NCBI RefSeq assembly: GCF_005049285.1
Contig: NZ_SOSC01000011.1
Span: 1-64,000, forward strand
Origin: Halorientalis salina
Lineage (GTDB): Archaea; Halobacteriota; Halobacteria; Halobacteriales; Haloarculaceae
DNA: 64,000 nt
Reading direction: 5' to 3'
Of the stretch, positions 26,855-34,110 are shown piece after piece. Each line of letters begins with the position of its first letter. Within the stretch, counting starts at the first letter, position 1. The translations under genes were made by a program, and so were the position numbers. The notes beneath the pieces are model-generated. The model did not search any database. It saw only the letters and a program-made list of their open reading frames with translations, and was not told the DNA's origin.

Positions 26855-27796
26855 TCAGAAGGGGCCGCGCCCGCCCGGGCCACCCGGACCACCGGGGCCG
26901 CCGGGACCGCGGCGCATGCCGCCGCCCAGTTGGAGTTCGGAGGGCGCACGGAGCCTGTCTTTGACGCGCCGGCCGTACAGCAGGCCGATGACGAGTCCGA
27001 CGCCGTGGGCAACGTGGGCGATACCGCCGCCGATGCCGCCGATGATGCCAAAGGCAGTCAGGCCCGCGTAGCCGATGGTGATGACCCACAGCGGAACGGG
27101 GAGGATGAAGTAGAGGTACACCTTGAGACTGGGGTTCAGGACCGTCAGGACGCCCATGATGGCCAGCGCCGCACCGCTGGCACCGAGCGCGCCGGCGGGA
27201 TTGGCCTGGTAGGCCTGGATCGCGATCTGACCGAGTCCGGCGAGGACGCCGCTCCCGAGAAAGAGCAGCGCGAAGTCCCGCGACCCGATGTACTGCTCGA
27301 CGATCCGGCCGAAGAAGTAGATCACGATGCTGTTGCCGGCGATGTGGAAGAGGCCGAACGGGGCGTGTGAGAAAATCGACGTCACCCACGTCCAGACGTA
27401 CAGCGGGTTCTGCGGACTGATCACGAAAATCGCCCTGTGAGCGGGAGAGCCGGCCGTCAGAAGGACGATGTGCTGAAGCAGGAACGTGACCCACATCAAC
27501 CCCAGGAACAGATAGGTCATGTTCCCCCGGAAGTAGCCGAGGAAACTCCCCGGGCCGGTATCGAGGCCGAGTTTCGCCGCGATCCGCTCGCCCCGCGACC
27601 GGCTGTTCGTTCGGTTGGCCCCACTCACCGAGTCGTCGAAGCCGCTGTCGAAGACTGCCTTCGGATCGTTCCAGTTGTCCAGCCCCGGACAGCTGTGGTT
27701 CTCCGGGAGTCGGTGGTCCCCACAGAACGTCCCACCGCAGTGTCGACACTGGTACGGCATGTTTTCGTTTTTGCCGCACTCGTCACACTTCGCCAT
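26855..27796 (-). CDS. Rhomboid intramembrane serine protease with N-terminal AN1-type zinc finger
   Basis: From MAKCDECGKNE (27796) the protein has 313 residues. Residues 1-40 form an AN1-like finger (CDECG, CRHCGGTFCGDH, HSCPG). The rhomboid core begins about residue 90, with the catalytic Ser in GALGASGAALAIMG and the His in HVAHGVGLVIG, the Asn/His pair in FHIAGNS and six predicted spans. The C-terminus is a Gly/Pro-rich repeat tail (PGGPGGPGGPGG). The finger may recognise ubiquitin-like or misfolded substrates before cleavage. The frame remains open to 27895, abutting a hairpin repeat, but that extension looks untranslated. Confidence 0.9.
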   Translation of the reverse strand: MAKCDECGKNENMPYQCRHCGGTFCGDHRLPENHSCPGLDNWNDPKAVFDSGFDDSVSGANRTNSRSRGERIAAKLGLDTGPGSFLGYFRGNMTYLFLGLMWVTFLLQHIVLLTAGSPAHRAIFVISPQNPLYVWTWVTSIFSHAPFGLFHIAGNSIVIYFFGRIVEQYIGSRDFALLFLGSGVLAGLGQIAIQAYQANPAGALGASGAALAIMGVLTVLNPSLKVYLYFILPVPLWVITIGYAGLTAFGIIGGIGGGIAHVAHGVGLVIGLLYGRRVKDRLRAPSELQLGGGMRRGPGGPGGPGGPGGRGPF

Positions 27797-27896
27797 TGGC
27801 GAGGGATTGGGGGTCACCCCGGATATGTTTTCCCCACCATCTTTTTCTTCGTCGGGTTCGCTCCCGATGGTCGCGAACCGCTCCTCGAAAAACATG

Positions 27897-27976
27897 GGTG
27901 AAAAAGGCTGAACGCTCGCTTCGCTCGCGTTCAGTGAACCGCGCTCACTTCGTTCGCGCGGATGCTGGTGGTCAGC
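27897..27976 (-). repeat. Haloarchaeal triple-hairpin repeat, copy 3 (lacks stem 3)
   Basis: On the minus strand the element reads AGCATCCGC, then stem 1 (CCGCGC/GCGCGG, plus-strand 27939-27944 and 27956-27961), GGTTCA, stem 2 (CTGAACGC/GCGTTCAG, 27908-27915 and 27927-27934) and CCTTTTT. The third stem and its TTTTTGCGA lead are absent. It lies about 100 nt upstream of the rhomboid start. Confidence 0.7.
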
Positions 27977-28120
27977 AGAGATAGATCACGTTGGTAAGGT
28001 ATACTCAATCTACTCAGGTTTTGTCAAGAAGTGCGTGCGAGATATAGAGCATCAAGTCAGCACGGCCGCTCACCTTCATTCCACGTTCTCTCGAATGAAT
28101 CGGCTGCTCACTGCGTGTGC
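27977..28120. other. AT-richer spacer without a recognisable gene
   Basis: Together with 28319-28545 this gene-poor stretch is clearly AT-richer than the rest of the window. No convincing coding frame was seen apart from the small membrane protein at 28121-28318. It may be a remnant of past insertions. Confidence 0.5.
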
Positions 28121-28318
28121 TTATTGACTGGATGACCGATTGCCTGTAAGAGACAGGTAAACCTCACCAAAGAGGATGAAGGCGAGGATACCGGCGAGGA
28201 TAACCCATATTCCTCCAATATCCAATGTAGACAGTAGAGCTACGACGATTATTCCAGCGATGAAGAACAGAAGGCGTGATTTGAGTGACTCGCTGTTGGA
28301 GGACTGGTCGGACATCAT
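28121..28318 (-). CDS. Small membrane protein in an AT-rich island
   Basis: This 65-residue protein has a polar N-terminus (SDQSSNSESLKSR) followed by two closely spaced hydrophobic helices (LLFFIAGIIVVALLSTL and WVILAGILAFILFGEVYL). Codon third positions are less GC-biased than elsewhere, consistent with the AT-rich surroundings and possible transfer. No family recognised. Confidence 0.55.
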   Translation of the reverse strand: MMSDQSSNSESLKSRLLFFIAGIIVVALLSTLDIGGIWVILAGILAFILFGEVYLSLTGNRSSSQ

Positions 28319-28459
28319 ATCTAAGTAGGTGTTTCGGCAGTAAAAGTCTATGCCAAATCGAAACCGTGGCCCACATCCGGGCTATACTTCCTGTACTGCT
28401 CGGTAACTACACTCCCTGTACTGATCGATTCAGATGACCCCGATTCTCGGTTTGTGACG

Positions 28460-28486
28460 TGCTGCATATGCGCATTCTATGCAGCA
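28460..28486. repeat. 9-bp perfect inverted repeat
   Basis: TGCTGCATA at 28460-28468 is the reverse complement of TATGCAGCA at 28478-28486, around a 9-nt centre. It lies in the AT-rich interval with no gene on either side within 60 nt. It could be an operator or the end of a lost mobile element. Confidence 0.5.
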
Positions 28487-28545
28487 GACCCCGAACGATC
28501 TTTCAATATTTCTGTTAGAAAAGTGTGGGCCATGTAGGCTGTAGA

Positions 28546-28678
28546 GTGAGCACGCAAGCATCCGCGAACGAAGTGAGCGGTTCACCGCCGGAGCGGGCGA
28601 AGCCCGCGGAGGCGGCCTTTTTAGCGTAGCTTTTTGCGAGGAGTGGTTCGCCAGAGGCGAACCCGACGAGTAAAAAGG
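28546..28678 (+). repeat. Haloarchaeal triple-hairpin repeat, copy 2
   Basis: It begins GTGAGCACGCAAGCATCCGC, matching copy 1 at 18 of 20 positions. Stem 1 is CCGC/GCGG (28562-28580). Stem 2 is CCGCC/GGCGG (28585-28589 and 28611-28615) enclosing GCGGGC/GCCCGC. After TTTTTAGCGTAGC and TTTTTGCGAGGAGT, stem 3 is GGTTCGCC/GGCGAACC (28645-28652 and 28656-28663) with a 3-nt loop, ending CGACGAGTAAAAAGG. It lies 43 nt upstream of the next gene, as copy 1 does. Confidence 0.8.
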
Positions 28679-28720
28679 TACGGCGAGGGAATTTTGCTCC
28701 TGGGACGCTCACAGTGAGAT

Positions 28721-29170
28721 GTGAAAGAGTACGAGCGCAAACAACTCATCGAGCGCATCGACAAGGAGGGTGCGACGGTGGGTGCGGACATCCCCGAGGC
28801 CATCGACGTGCAGGGCGAGGAGATCGACCTCCGGGAGTTCGTCTTCGAGATCAAGCGACGCGACACGGTGCCAGCCGGCGAGCGCGAGCGCGTCGAACGC
28901 GCCAAAAAGAACCTCCGTCGGGAGCGACTGCAGCGCCGCGAGCGCATCGAGGACGGCGAGGTCTCCTTCGAGACCGGCGAGGAACTCGCGACGGCGATCA
29001 TCGGCATCGACCGCGCGCTCAACGCCCTGGAGAACCTCGGCCCGACCGATCTGGAACGCGAACAGCAGACCCAGCGGACCGCCGATCGCAAGCGCTGGAT
29101 GAAGTTCCTGAAGAAGGCGCTTGGCCACGAAGACGACGAGAAGGGCGTCGGCGCGGGCCGGGGCCGGTAA
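28721..29170 (+). CDS. DUF5788-like haloarchaeal protein
   Basis: This 149-residue, highly charged helical protein begins (GTG start) with KEYERKQLIERIDKEGATVG and contains VFEIKRRDTVPAGERERV and the C-terminal RKRWMKFLKKALGHEDD. It is soluble with no metal or nucleotide motif. The pattern fits a haloarchaea-restricted family (recalled as DUF5788). It lies 54 nt upstream of polX on the same strand, so a link to DNA metabolism is possible but unproven. A GTG start with weak purine context is chosen because no ATG is in frame nearby. Confidence 0.75.
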   Translation: MKEYERKQLIERIDKEGATVGADIPEAIDVQGEEIDLREFVFEIKRRDTVPAGERERVERAKKNLRRERLQRRERIEDGEVSFETGEELATAIIGIDRALNALENLGPTDLEREQQTQRTADRKRWMKFLKKALGHEDDEKGVGAGRGR

Positions 29171-29224
29171 CCACAGACCGATGACAGCACTGCCAACGCC
29201 GCAGCGACCGCACGGAGGCATCGC

Positions 29225-31009
29225 ATGAGCCGCAACGAGGAGATCGCCACCCGCTTGGAGGCGTTCGCCGACCTCCTGGAAGCCCAGGACGTCGAGTACA
29301 AACCGCGGGCGTACCGTCGGGCCGCCGAGAACATCCGCGGCCATCCCGGCGACGTCGAAGCCCTCGCGACCGACGGCGAAGACGCCGTCCAGACCATCGA
29401 GGGCGTCGGCGACGCCATCGCCTCGAAGGTCGTCGAGTACGTCGAAACCGGTGAGATCGAGGAGCTAGCGGAACTCCGGGCGGAACTCCCCGTCGACATG
29501 CGGGCGCTGACCAGCGTGGAGGGCGTCGGCCCCAAGACCGTCGGGACGCTGTACGATGAACTCGGGGTGACGAACCTCGAAGACCTGGAGACGGCGGCCA
29601 GAGCCGGCGAGATCCAGGAGGTCAAGGGATTCGGTCCCAAGACCGAGCAGAACATCCTCGACAACCTCGAATTCGCCCGGCAGGCCCACGAGCGGGAACT
29701 GCTCGGGGAGGCCAGACCCTACGGCGATCGGGTCCGCGAGTACCTGGCCGACGTGCCGGCCGTCGAGCGCGTCGAACTCGCGGGGTCGATCCGGCGCTGG
29801 CGACCGACCATCGGCGACGTGGACGTGCTCGTCGGCAGCGAAGACGCCGAGGCCGTGGTCGAGGGGTTCACGGAGTGGCCCCCGGCGGACACCGTCATCG
29901 AGGCCGGAACGAGCAAGGCAAGTCTGCGGGCCGACGGCTTCCAGGTCGACCTCCGGGTGGTCGTGCCCGAAGAGTTCGGGGCCGCGCTCCAGTATTTCAC
30001 CGGCAGTAAGGACCACAACGTCTCCCTGCGGAACCGCGCAATCGAGCGCGATCTGAAGATGAACGAGTACGGGATGTTCAGAGAGGCGCGAAGCGCCTCA
30101 GGCAGTCGGACGCAGTCCGACGACGACGTCAGCGGTGTCGAAGACGACTCCGGCCAGCGTGCAGGCGAGCGTGTTGCGGGCGAAACCGAGGCGGGAATGT
30201 ACGAGACGCTCGATCTGCCCTGGATGCCGCCGGAGTTGCGCGAGAACCGCGGGGAGATCGACGCCGCCGCCGAGGGGGCCCTCCCAGACCTCGTCGAGGA
30301 GGACGAGGTCCGCGGCGACCTCCACACGCACACCGAGTGGTCCGACGGCAAAAACACCGTCCGGGAGATGGCCGAGGGCGCGGCCGAGTTCGGCCACGAC
30401 TACCTCGCCGTCACGGACCACGCGACCGGTCCCGGAATGGTGGGTGGCGTCGGCCTCTCCGACGCGGAGTTGGCCGATCAGATCGAGGAAATCCGGGCCG
30501 TCGACGCCGAGGTCGAGGTGGACCTGTTCGCCGGCGTCGAAGCCAACATCGGCGCTGACGGGTCGGTGTCGGTCGCCGACGACGTGCTCGCTGAACTCGA
30601 CGTGGTCGTCGCCTCCCCGCACGCCGGCCTCGACGGCGACGGCACCGACCGCCTCGTAGCGGCCATCGAACACCCCGAGGTCGATATCGTGGGCCACCCG
30701 ACGGGTCGGCTGTTGAACCAGCGCAGCGGGCTGGACATCGATATCGAGCGGGTCGCCACGGCCGCCGCCGAGCACGGCGTCGCACTGGAGGTAAACAGCG
30801 ACCCGCGTCGACTGGATCTGGACGGCGCGGCGGTGAAACCGGCCATCGAGGCGGGCGCGTCCATCGCTATCGACACAGACGCCCATCAGCCGGGAACGCT
30901 GTCGTACATGCGCTACGGTGTCCACACCGCCCGGCGGGGCTGGGCCGAAGCCGACGACGTGATAAACACGCGCGACGCCGACGGCCTGCGGGAGTTCCTG
31001 GGGTTGTAA
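29225..31009 (+). CDS. polX: DNA polymerase X family protein with PHP 3'-5' exonuclease domain
   Basis: This 594-residue protein has three parts: an HhH region (IEGVGDAIASKVVEYV, VEGVGPKTVGTLYDELG, VKGFGPKTEQNIL), a Pol X palm with metal aspartates in IGDVDVLVGS and FQVDLRVVV, and a C-terminal PHP domain (DLHTHTEWSDGKNTV, AVTDHATGP, VASPHAGL, DIVGHPTGR, AIDTDAHQP). It fills gaps and excises 3' ends in base-excision repair. Residues about 286-313 are an insertion encoded by a hairpin cassette between MFRE and GERVAGETE. Its stop overlaps the next start by 1 nt. Confidence 0.92.
   Translation: MSRNEEIATRLEAFADLLEAQDVEYKPRAYRRAAENIRGHPGDVEALATDGEDAVQTIEGVGDAIASKVVEYVETGEIEELAELRAELPVDMRALTSVEGVGPKTVGTLYDELGVTNLEDLETAARAGEIQEVKGFGPKTEQNILDNLEFARQAHERELLGEARPYGDRVREYLADVPAVERVELAGSIRRWRPTIGDVDVLVGSEDAEAVVEGFTEWPPADTVIEAGTSKASLRADGFQVDLRVVVPEEFGAALQYFTGSKDHNVSLRNRAIERDLKMNEYGMFREARSASGSRTQSDDDVSGVEDDSGQRAGERVAGETEAGMYETLDLPWMPPELRENRGEIDAAAEGALPDLVEEDEVRGDLHTHTEWSDGKNTVREMAEGAAEFGHDYLAVTDHATGPGMVGGVGLSDAELADQIEEIRAVDAEVEVDLFAGVEANIGADGSVSVADDVLAELDVVVASPHAGLDGDGTDRLVAAIEHPEVDIVGHPTGRLLNQRSGLDIDIERVATAAAEHGVALEVNSDPRRLDLDGAAVKPAIEAGASIAIDTDAHQPGTLSYMRYGVHTARRGWAEADDVINTRDADGLREFLGL
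30083..30121 (+). repeat. In-frame two-hairpin cassette inside polX
   Basis: GAGGCGC (30083-30089) pairs with GCGCCTC (30093-30099); after the spacer AGGCA, GTCGGAC (30105-30111) pairs with GTCCGAC (30115-30121), each with a 3-nt loop. It encodes ARSASGSRTQSD in frame. The pabA copy has the same hairpin-AGGCW-hairpin order and phase. Confidence 0.75.
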
Positions 31010-31497
31010 TGGGGGACTGCTTGGACGGCGGGGATGAGCCGATTCGCGCGCGGGACCGCCTGTTGCTCGACGTGATGCTCGGGAAACTCGCCACGTACCT
31101 GCGGATGTGTGGCTTCGACGCCGTCTACGCGCTGGATCGCGAGGAGGAGGCCGACGACCGCCTGCTGGCGATGGCCCGTGCCGAGGGACGAACGCTGGTG
31201 ACCCGCGACAGGGGCCTGGCGAATCGGACGAACGACTCCGTGCTGCTGACGGCCCGAGACGTCACCGAACAGTTACGAGAACTCCGTGAGGCTGGCTTTC
31301 GTCTTGAGTTGTCCGACCGGCCGGCCCGCTGCGGGCAGTGTAACGGCATCGTCGAACGCGTCGACGGCGAGGAGCCGACGCCGGGCTACGCGCCCGATCC
31401 CGGAGAGACGGCAGTCTGGCGGTGCGTCGACTGCGGGCAGTGTTTCTGGAAGGGGAGCCACTGGGACGACGTGGGCGAGACGCTGCGAGAACTGTAG
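31009..31497 (+). CDS. Mut7-C RNAse-domain protein with zinc ribbon
   Basis: This 162-residue protein has an N-terminal PIN-like Mut7-C domain (LLDVMLGKLATYLRMCGFD, followed by LVTRDRGLANRT with conserved acidic and basic residues) and a C-terminal zinc ribbon (RCGQCNG and RCVDCGQCFWKGSHW). The combination defines the Mut7-C (DUF82) family, predicted nucleases. It is translationally coupled to polX through a TAATG overlap, which suggests a joint role in nucleic acid processing. Confidence 0.88.
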   Translation: MGDCLDGGDEPIRARDRLLLDVMLGKLATYLRMCGFDAVYALDREEEADDRLLAMARAEGRTLVTRDRGLANRTNDSVLLTARDVTEQLRELREAGFRLELSDRPARCGQCNGIVERVDGEEPTPGYAPDPGETAVWRCVDCGQCFWKGSHWDDVGETLREL

Positions 31498-31506
31498 CTC
31501 GGCCCG

Positions 31507-32163
31507 TTACCAGGAGATGTCGATGGTCCCGTCGTCGCCGTCGAGTCCCGAAACGTCGAGGGTCGCCTCGTTGCGGCCGGTGCTCTCGACGTGGATGCGA
31601 GCGTTGAACGACGTTTCCAGGCCGGCGATGGTGCTGTTCATGTCGGCACCGATGTCCGAACTCGTATCGACCGCACAGACACCGACGCCGCCGCTTCGCC
31701 GCAGTTCCGTCAGGAAGTTCGAGTTGAGGAACCGGTAGACAGAGCGGGTGTCCTCGATCTCGCCCATGATGGTCGAACACAGCAGGATGCCGGCGCGGAA
31801 CTTCTCGGTGTCCTGCGTGGCCGCTGCGACGAGCGTCGAGAACTCCATTCCGAGTCCGGTCAGATCGGTGATGTCGTCGACGGTCTCGACGTCGTCGCCG
31901 CGGTCCGGGCCCTCGCAGGCGAGGACGGTCGCTCGGTCGTCAGCCCCCCGGGCGACGCCGGAGAGGGCTCGCTTGACGGCCGTCCCGCTCGTGTCCGTCG
32001 TCAGGAGCACGCTCCGCTCGTCGTCGGCGGGCGCTGTCAACCGGTGGAACACCGCTTCGAGCGCGTCCGTGTCGTCGCCAGTGAGCAGGATACTCGTCCC
32101 ACCCTCGATGGGAGCCAGGTCAAGCGCTTCGACAGCGAAACGCTCGGAGTTGGCGAGGCTCAT
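31507..32163 (-). CDS. RecA/KaiC-like DUF7504 protein
   Basis: This 218-residue protein begins MSLANSERFAVEALDLAPI and contains GGTSILLTGDDTDALEAVF in the place of a P-loop region, but without the GxxxxGKT lysine, then VLLTTDTSGTAVKRAL and STLVAAATQDTEKFRAGILL. It resembles KaiC/RecA-fold signalling proteins of haloarchaea that have lost the Walker A lysine, often encoded with sensors. Its ATG shares a 4-nt ATGA overlap with the stop of the receiver-GAF gene, so the two form one module. The family name is from memory. Confidence 0.65.
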   Translation of the reverse strand: MSLANSERFAVEALDLAPIEGGTSILLTGDDTDALEAVFHRLTAPADDERSVLLTTDTSGTAVKRALSGVARGADDRATVLACEGPDRGDDVETVDDITDLTGLGMEFSTLVAAATQDTEKFRAGILLCSTIMGEIEDTRSVYRFLNSNFLTELRRSGGVGVCAVDTSSDIGADMNSTIAGLETSFNARIHVESTGRNEATLDVSGLDGDDGTIDISW

Positions 32164-33056
32164 GCCTCGACCTCCGTGGTCCGGGCCGCTCGTAGGTTCT
32201 GGCGCAGTTCCAGGATCTCCATGGCCGTGTCGGCGAACTGCTCTAGGTCCTGTCGCTGGGCTTCCGAGTATTGCCGCGGTTCGTGGTCGATGAGACACAC
32301 CTGGCCGATGACCTGTCCGTCGGTGGTCGTCATGTTCGCGCCGGCGTAGGAAACGATCCCGAGGTTGTGTAACGTCTCGTTGGAGCTGAACCGCTTGTCC
32401 TCGTTGATGTCCTCGACGACCATCACGTCCTCCTGCAGCATGCTGTGTGTGCAGATGGTGTCCTCCCGGGTGAGCGAGTCCCAGTCGGCACCAGTGCACG
32501 CCAGAAAGTCCTCCTCGTCTTTCTCGATGAGACCGATGAACGCCACCGCGGCGTCGAAGTGGCTCGCGATGAGGTCCGTGAGCCGCGAGAAACTGTCCTC
32601 GATCGGGAGTTCTTCCACGTCGTACTCGCCGAGCGCCTCCAGGCGGGACTGCTCGGAGTCGGGCACGAGGAAGCCGACCTGTGCGCTGTGGGTGATGACG
32701 TCGTCGACGACGAACCCGAGGCGGTCGACGGCGTCGGGGAGATCGCGGTTGAGATACTCGACGATCATCTCCTCGAACGACGCCGTGTCGATCTCGCCCG
32801 GCTTCACGTCGGTAAACAGGACACACGGGGTCTGCGGGTTCGTCTCTCTGAGCGTCTCCACGATATCCAACCCGGTCCCGTCCGGGAGGTCGTACTCCGT
32901 GACCACGCAGTCGACCGACCCGGATTCCAGTCGGTCGGTCGCGTCCTCGACACTCGTCGCCTCGATCGCCGTCAATCCGTCTTCAGCGTCGATCGCCGAC
33001 GACACCGATTCGATGTCGTCCGCCGCGTCGACACAGAGTACCGTTCGATCACTCAT
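32160..33056 (-). CDS. Receiver-like domain plus GAF domain signalling protein
   Basis: From MSDRTVLCVDAADD the protein has 298 residues. Residues 1-120 form a CheY-like receiver: CVDAADD supplies the acidic pair, but the phospho-acceptor position in VVTEYDLPDGTG is Glu rather than Asp, and the switch Thr/Lys region reads LFTDVKPGE. Residues about 155-290 form a GAF domain (FIGLIEKDEEDFLACTG, CTHSMLQEDVMVVEDIN, GQVCLIDHEPRQYS). There is no kinase domain. The Glu acceptor suggests a constitutively on or phosphorylation-independent regulator acting through the coupled downstream DUF7504 protein. Confidence 0.78.
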   Translation of the reverse strand: MSDRTVLCVDAADDIESVSSAIDAEDGLTAIEATSVEDATDRLESGSVDCVVTEYDLPDGTGLDIVETLRETNPQTPCVLFTDVKPGEIDTASFEEMIVEYLNRDLPDAVDRLGFVVDDVITHSAQVGFLVPDSEQSRLEALGEYDVEELPIEDSFSRLTDLIASHFDAAVAFIGLIEKDEEDFLACTGADWDSLTREDTICTHSMLQEDVMVVEDINEDKRFSSNETLHNLGIVSYAGANMTTTDGQVIGQVCLIDHEPRQYSEAQRQDLEQFADTAMEILELRQNLRAARTTEVEA

Positions 33057-33167
33057 ACCAGAAACGTCGGGAAGTACGCGTAAGTCAGAGGTACCTAACA
33101 GAATTAAAATAGCGACCCGATCGGCCCCGAGTATCAAACGCGATACCGAAATCTCGGCCGAGGGTCC

Positions 33168-33941
33168 TCACTCGAACTCGGGGTCGCGGTCCTCGACGAA
33201 CGCCGTCATCCCCTCCCGCTGGTCGGCCGTGCCGAAGAGGCCGCTCCAGGCTCGCTGTTCGTACTGGAGCCCGTCTTCTAGGTCCATCCGGTGGCTCTGG
33301 TTGATCGCTTCCTTGGCCGCCTGGAGGGCGAACGCCGGTTTCTCGGCGAGATCCTCGGCCATCCCCTGGACGAACTCGTCGAGTTGGTCGTGTGCGACCA
33401 CGTCGCCGACGAGCCCGTACTGGTCGGCGTCCTGGGCGTCGACCCGCTCGCCGAAGAAGATGAGCCGACGCGCGAGTTCGTCGCCGACGAGACGGACGAG
33501 CCGCTGCGTTCCGCCCCATCCGGGAATGATCCCCAGGTCGATCTCGGTCTGGCCCAGAACGGCCCGTTCGCTCGCGATTCGGAGGTCCGCCGCCAGCGCG
33601 AGTTCACAGCCGCCACCGAAGGCGTACCCGTTGACCGCAGCGATGACCGGCGCGGGGAACGTCTCGATCCGGTTCATCACGTCGTGGCCGAGTCGCGCGT
33701 AGGCCTGGGCCTCCTCGACGGAGAGGTCCCGCATCTGTTCGATGTCGGCACCGGCGACGAACGCGTCGTCGCCCGCGCCCGTGACGACGAGGGCGCGCGT
33801 GTCGCGCTCGGCGGCCTCGTCGATCGCCTCGTCCAGTGCCCGCAATGTCGGCCGGTTCAGGGCGTTCAACCGGTCGGGACGGTCGACGGTAATAGTCGTG
33901 ATACCCGCATCGTGATCGAAGGAGACTGTGTCCCAGTCCAT
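33168..33941 (-). CDS. Enoyl-CoA hydratase/isomerase family protein
   Basis: This 257-residue crotonase-fold enzyme has the oxyanion-hole segments FVAGADIEQM and NGYAFGGGCELALAADLRIAS, and the catalytic glutamate region in GQTEIDLGIIPGWGGTQRL. Both glutamates typical of true hydratases are present (one in GGCELAL, one in GQTEIDLG). It probably acts in fatty-acid or amino-acid beta-oxidation. No acyl-CoA dehydrogenase gene is adjacent; an acyl-CoA synthetase is encoded at 50.4 kb. Confidence 0.9.
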   Translation of the reverse strand: MDWDTVSFDHDAGITTITVDRPDRLNALNRPTLRALDEAIDEAAERDTRALVVTGAGDDAFVAGADIEQMRDLSVEEAQAYARLGHDVMNRIETFPAPVIAAVNGYAFGGGCELALAADLRIASERAVLGQTEIDLGIIPGWGGTQRLVRLVGDELARRLIFFGERVDAQDADQYGLVGDVVAHDQLDEFVQGMAEDLAEKPAFALQAAKEAINQSHRMDLEDGLQYEQRAWSGLFGTADQREGMTAFVEDRDPEFE

Positions 33942-33975
33942 ACACCTACTCCGGCCAGCGACGGATTGAATGTTA

Positions 33976-34110
33976 CCCCGCGCACGGTGGCGCGGGGAAT
34001 CCCGCTCTCACGAGGGCAGGCTTCCTGTTTCTAAGACGTGGCTTGCAGACACCCGCTGGAAATCAGCGGTGTCCGTAGCGGTCACGGTCTCCACAGGCGT
34101 GTCTTCGGGC
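33976..34110 (-). ncRNA. Candidate TnpB-associated omega/reRNA
   Basis: In characterised TnpB elements a guide RNA is transcribed from the 3' end of tnpB through the right end, with the guide taken from the flank. Here that region would run leftwards on the minus strand through the CCCCGCGC hairpin, with the guide starting in the flanking DNA just below 33976 (towards GTAACATTCAATCC). There is no direct transcript evidence; boundaries are inferred. Confidence 0.35.

Noticed and set aside
27797-27895. 33-residue N-terminal extension of the rhomboid protein (MFFEERFATIGSE)
   Set aside because: The AN1 finger starts at the later ATG, and the extension lies between the repeat and the probable promoter.
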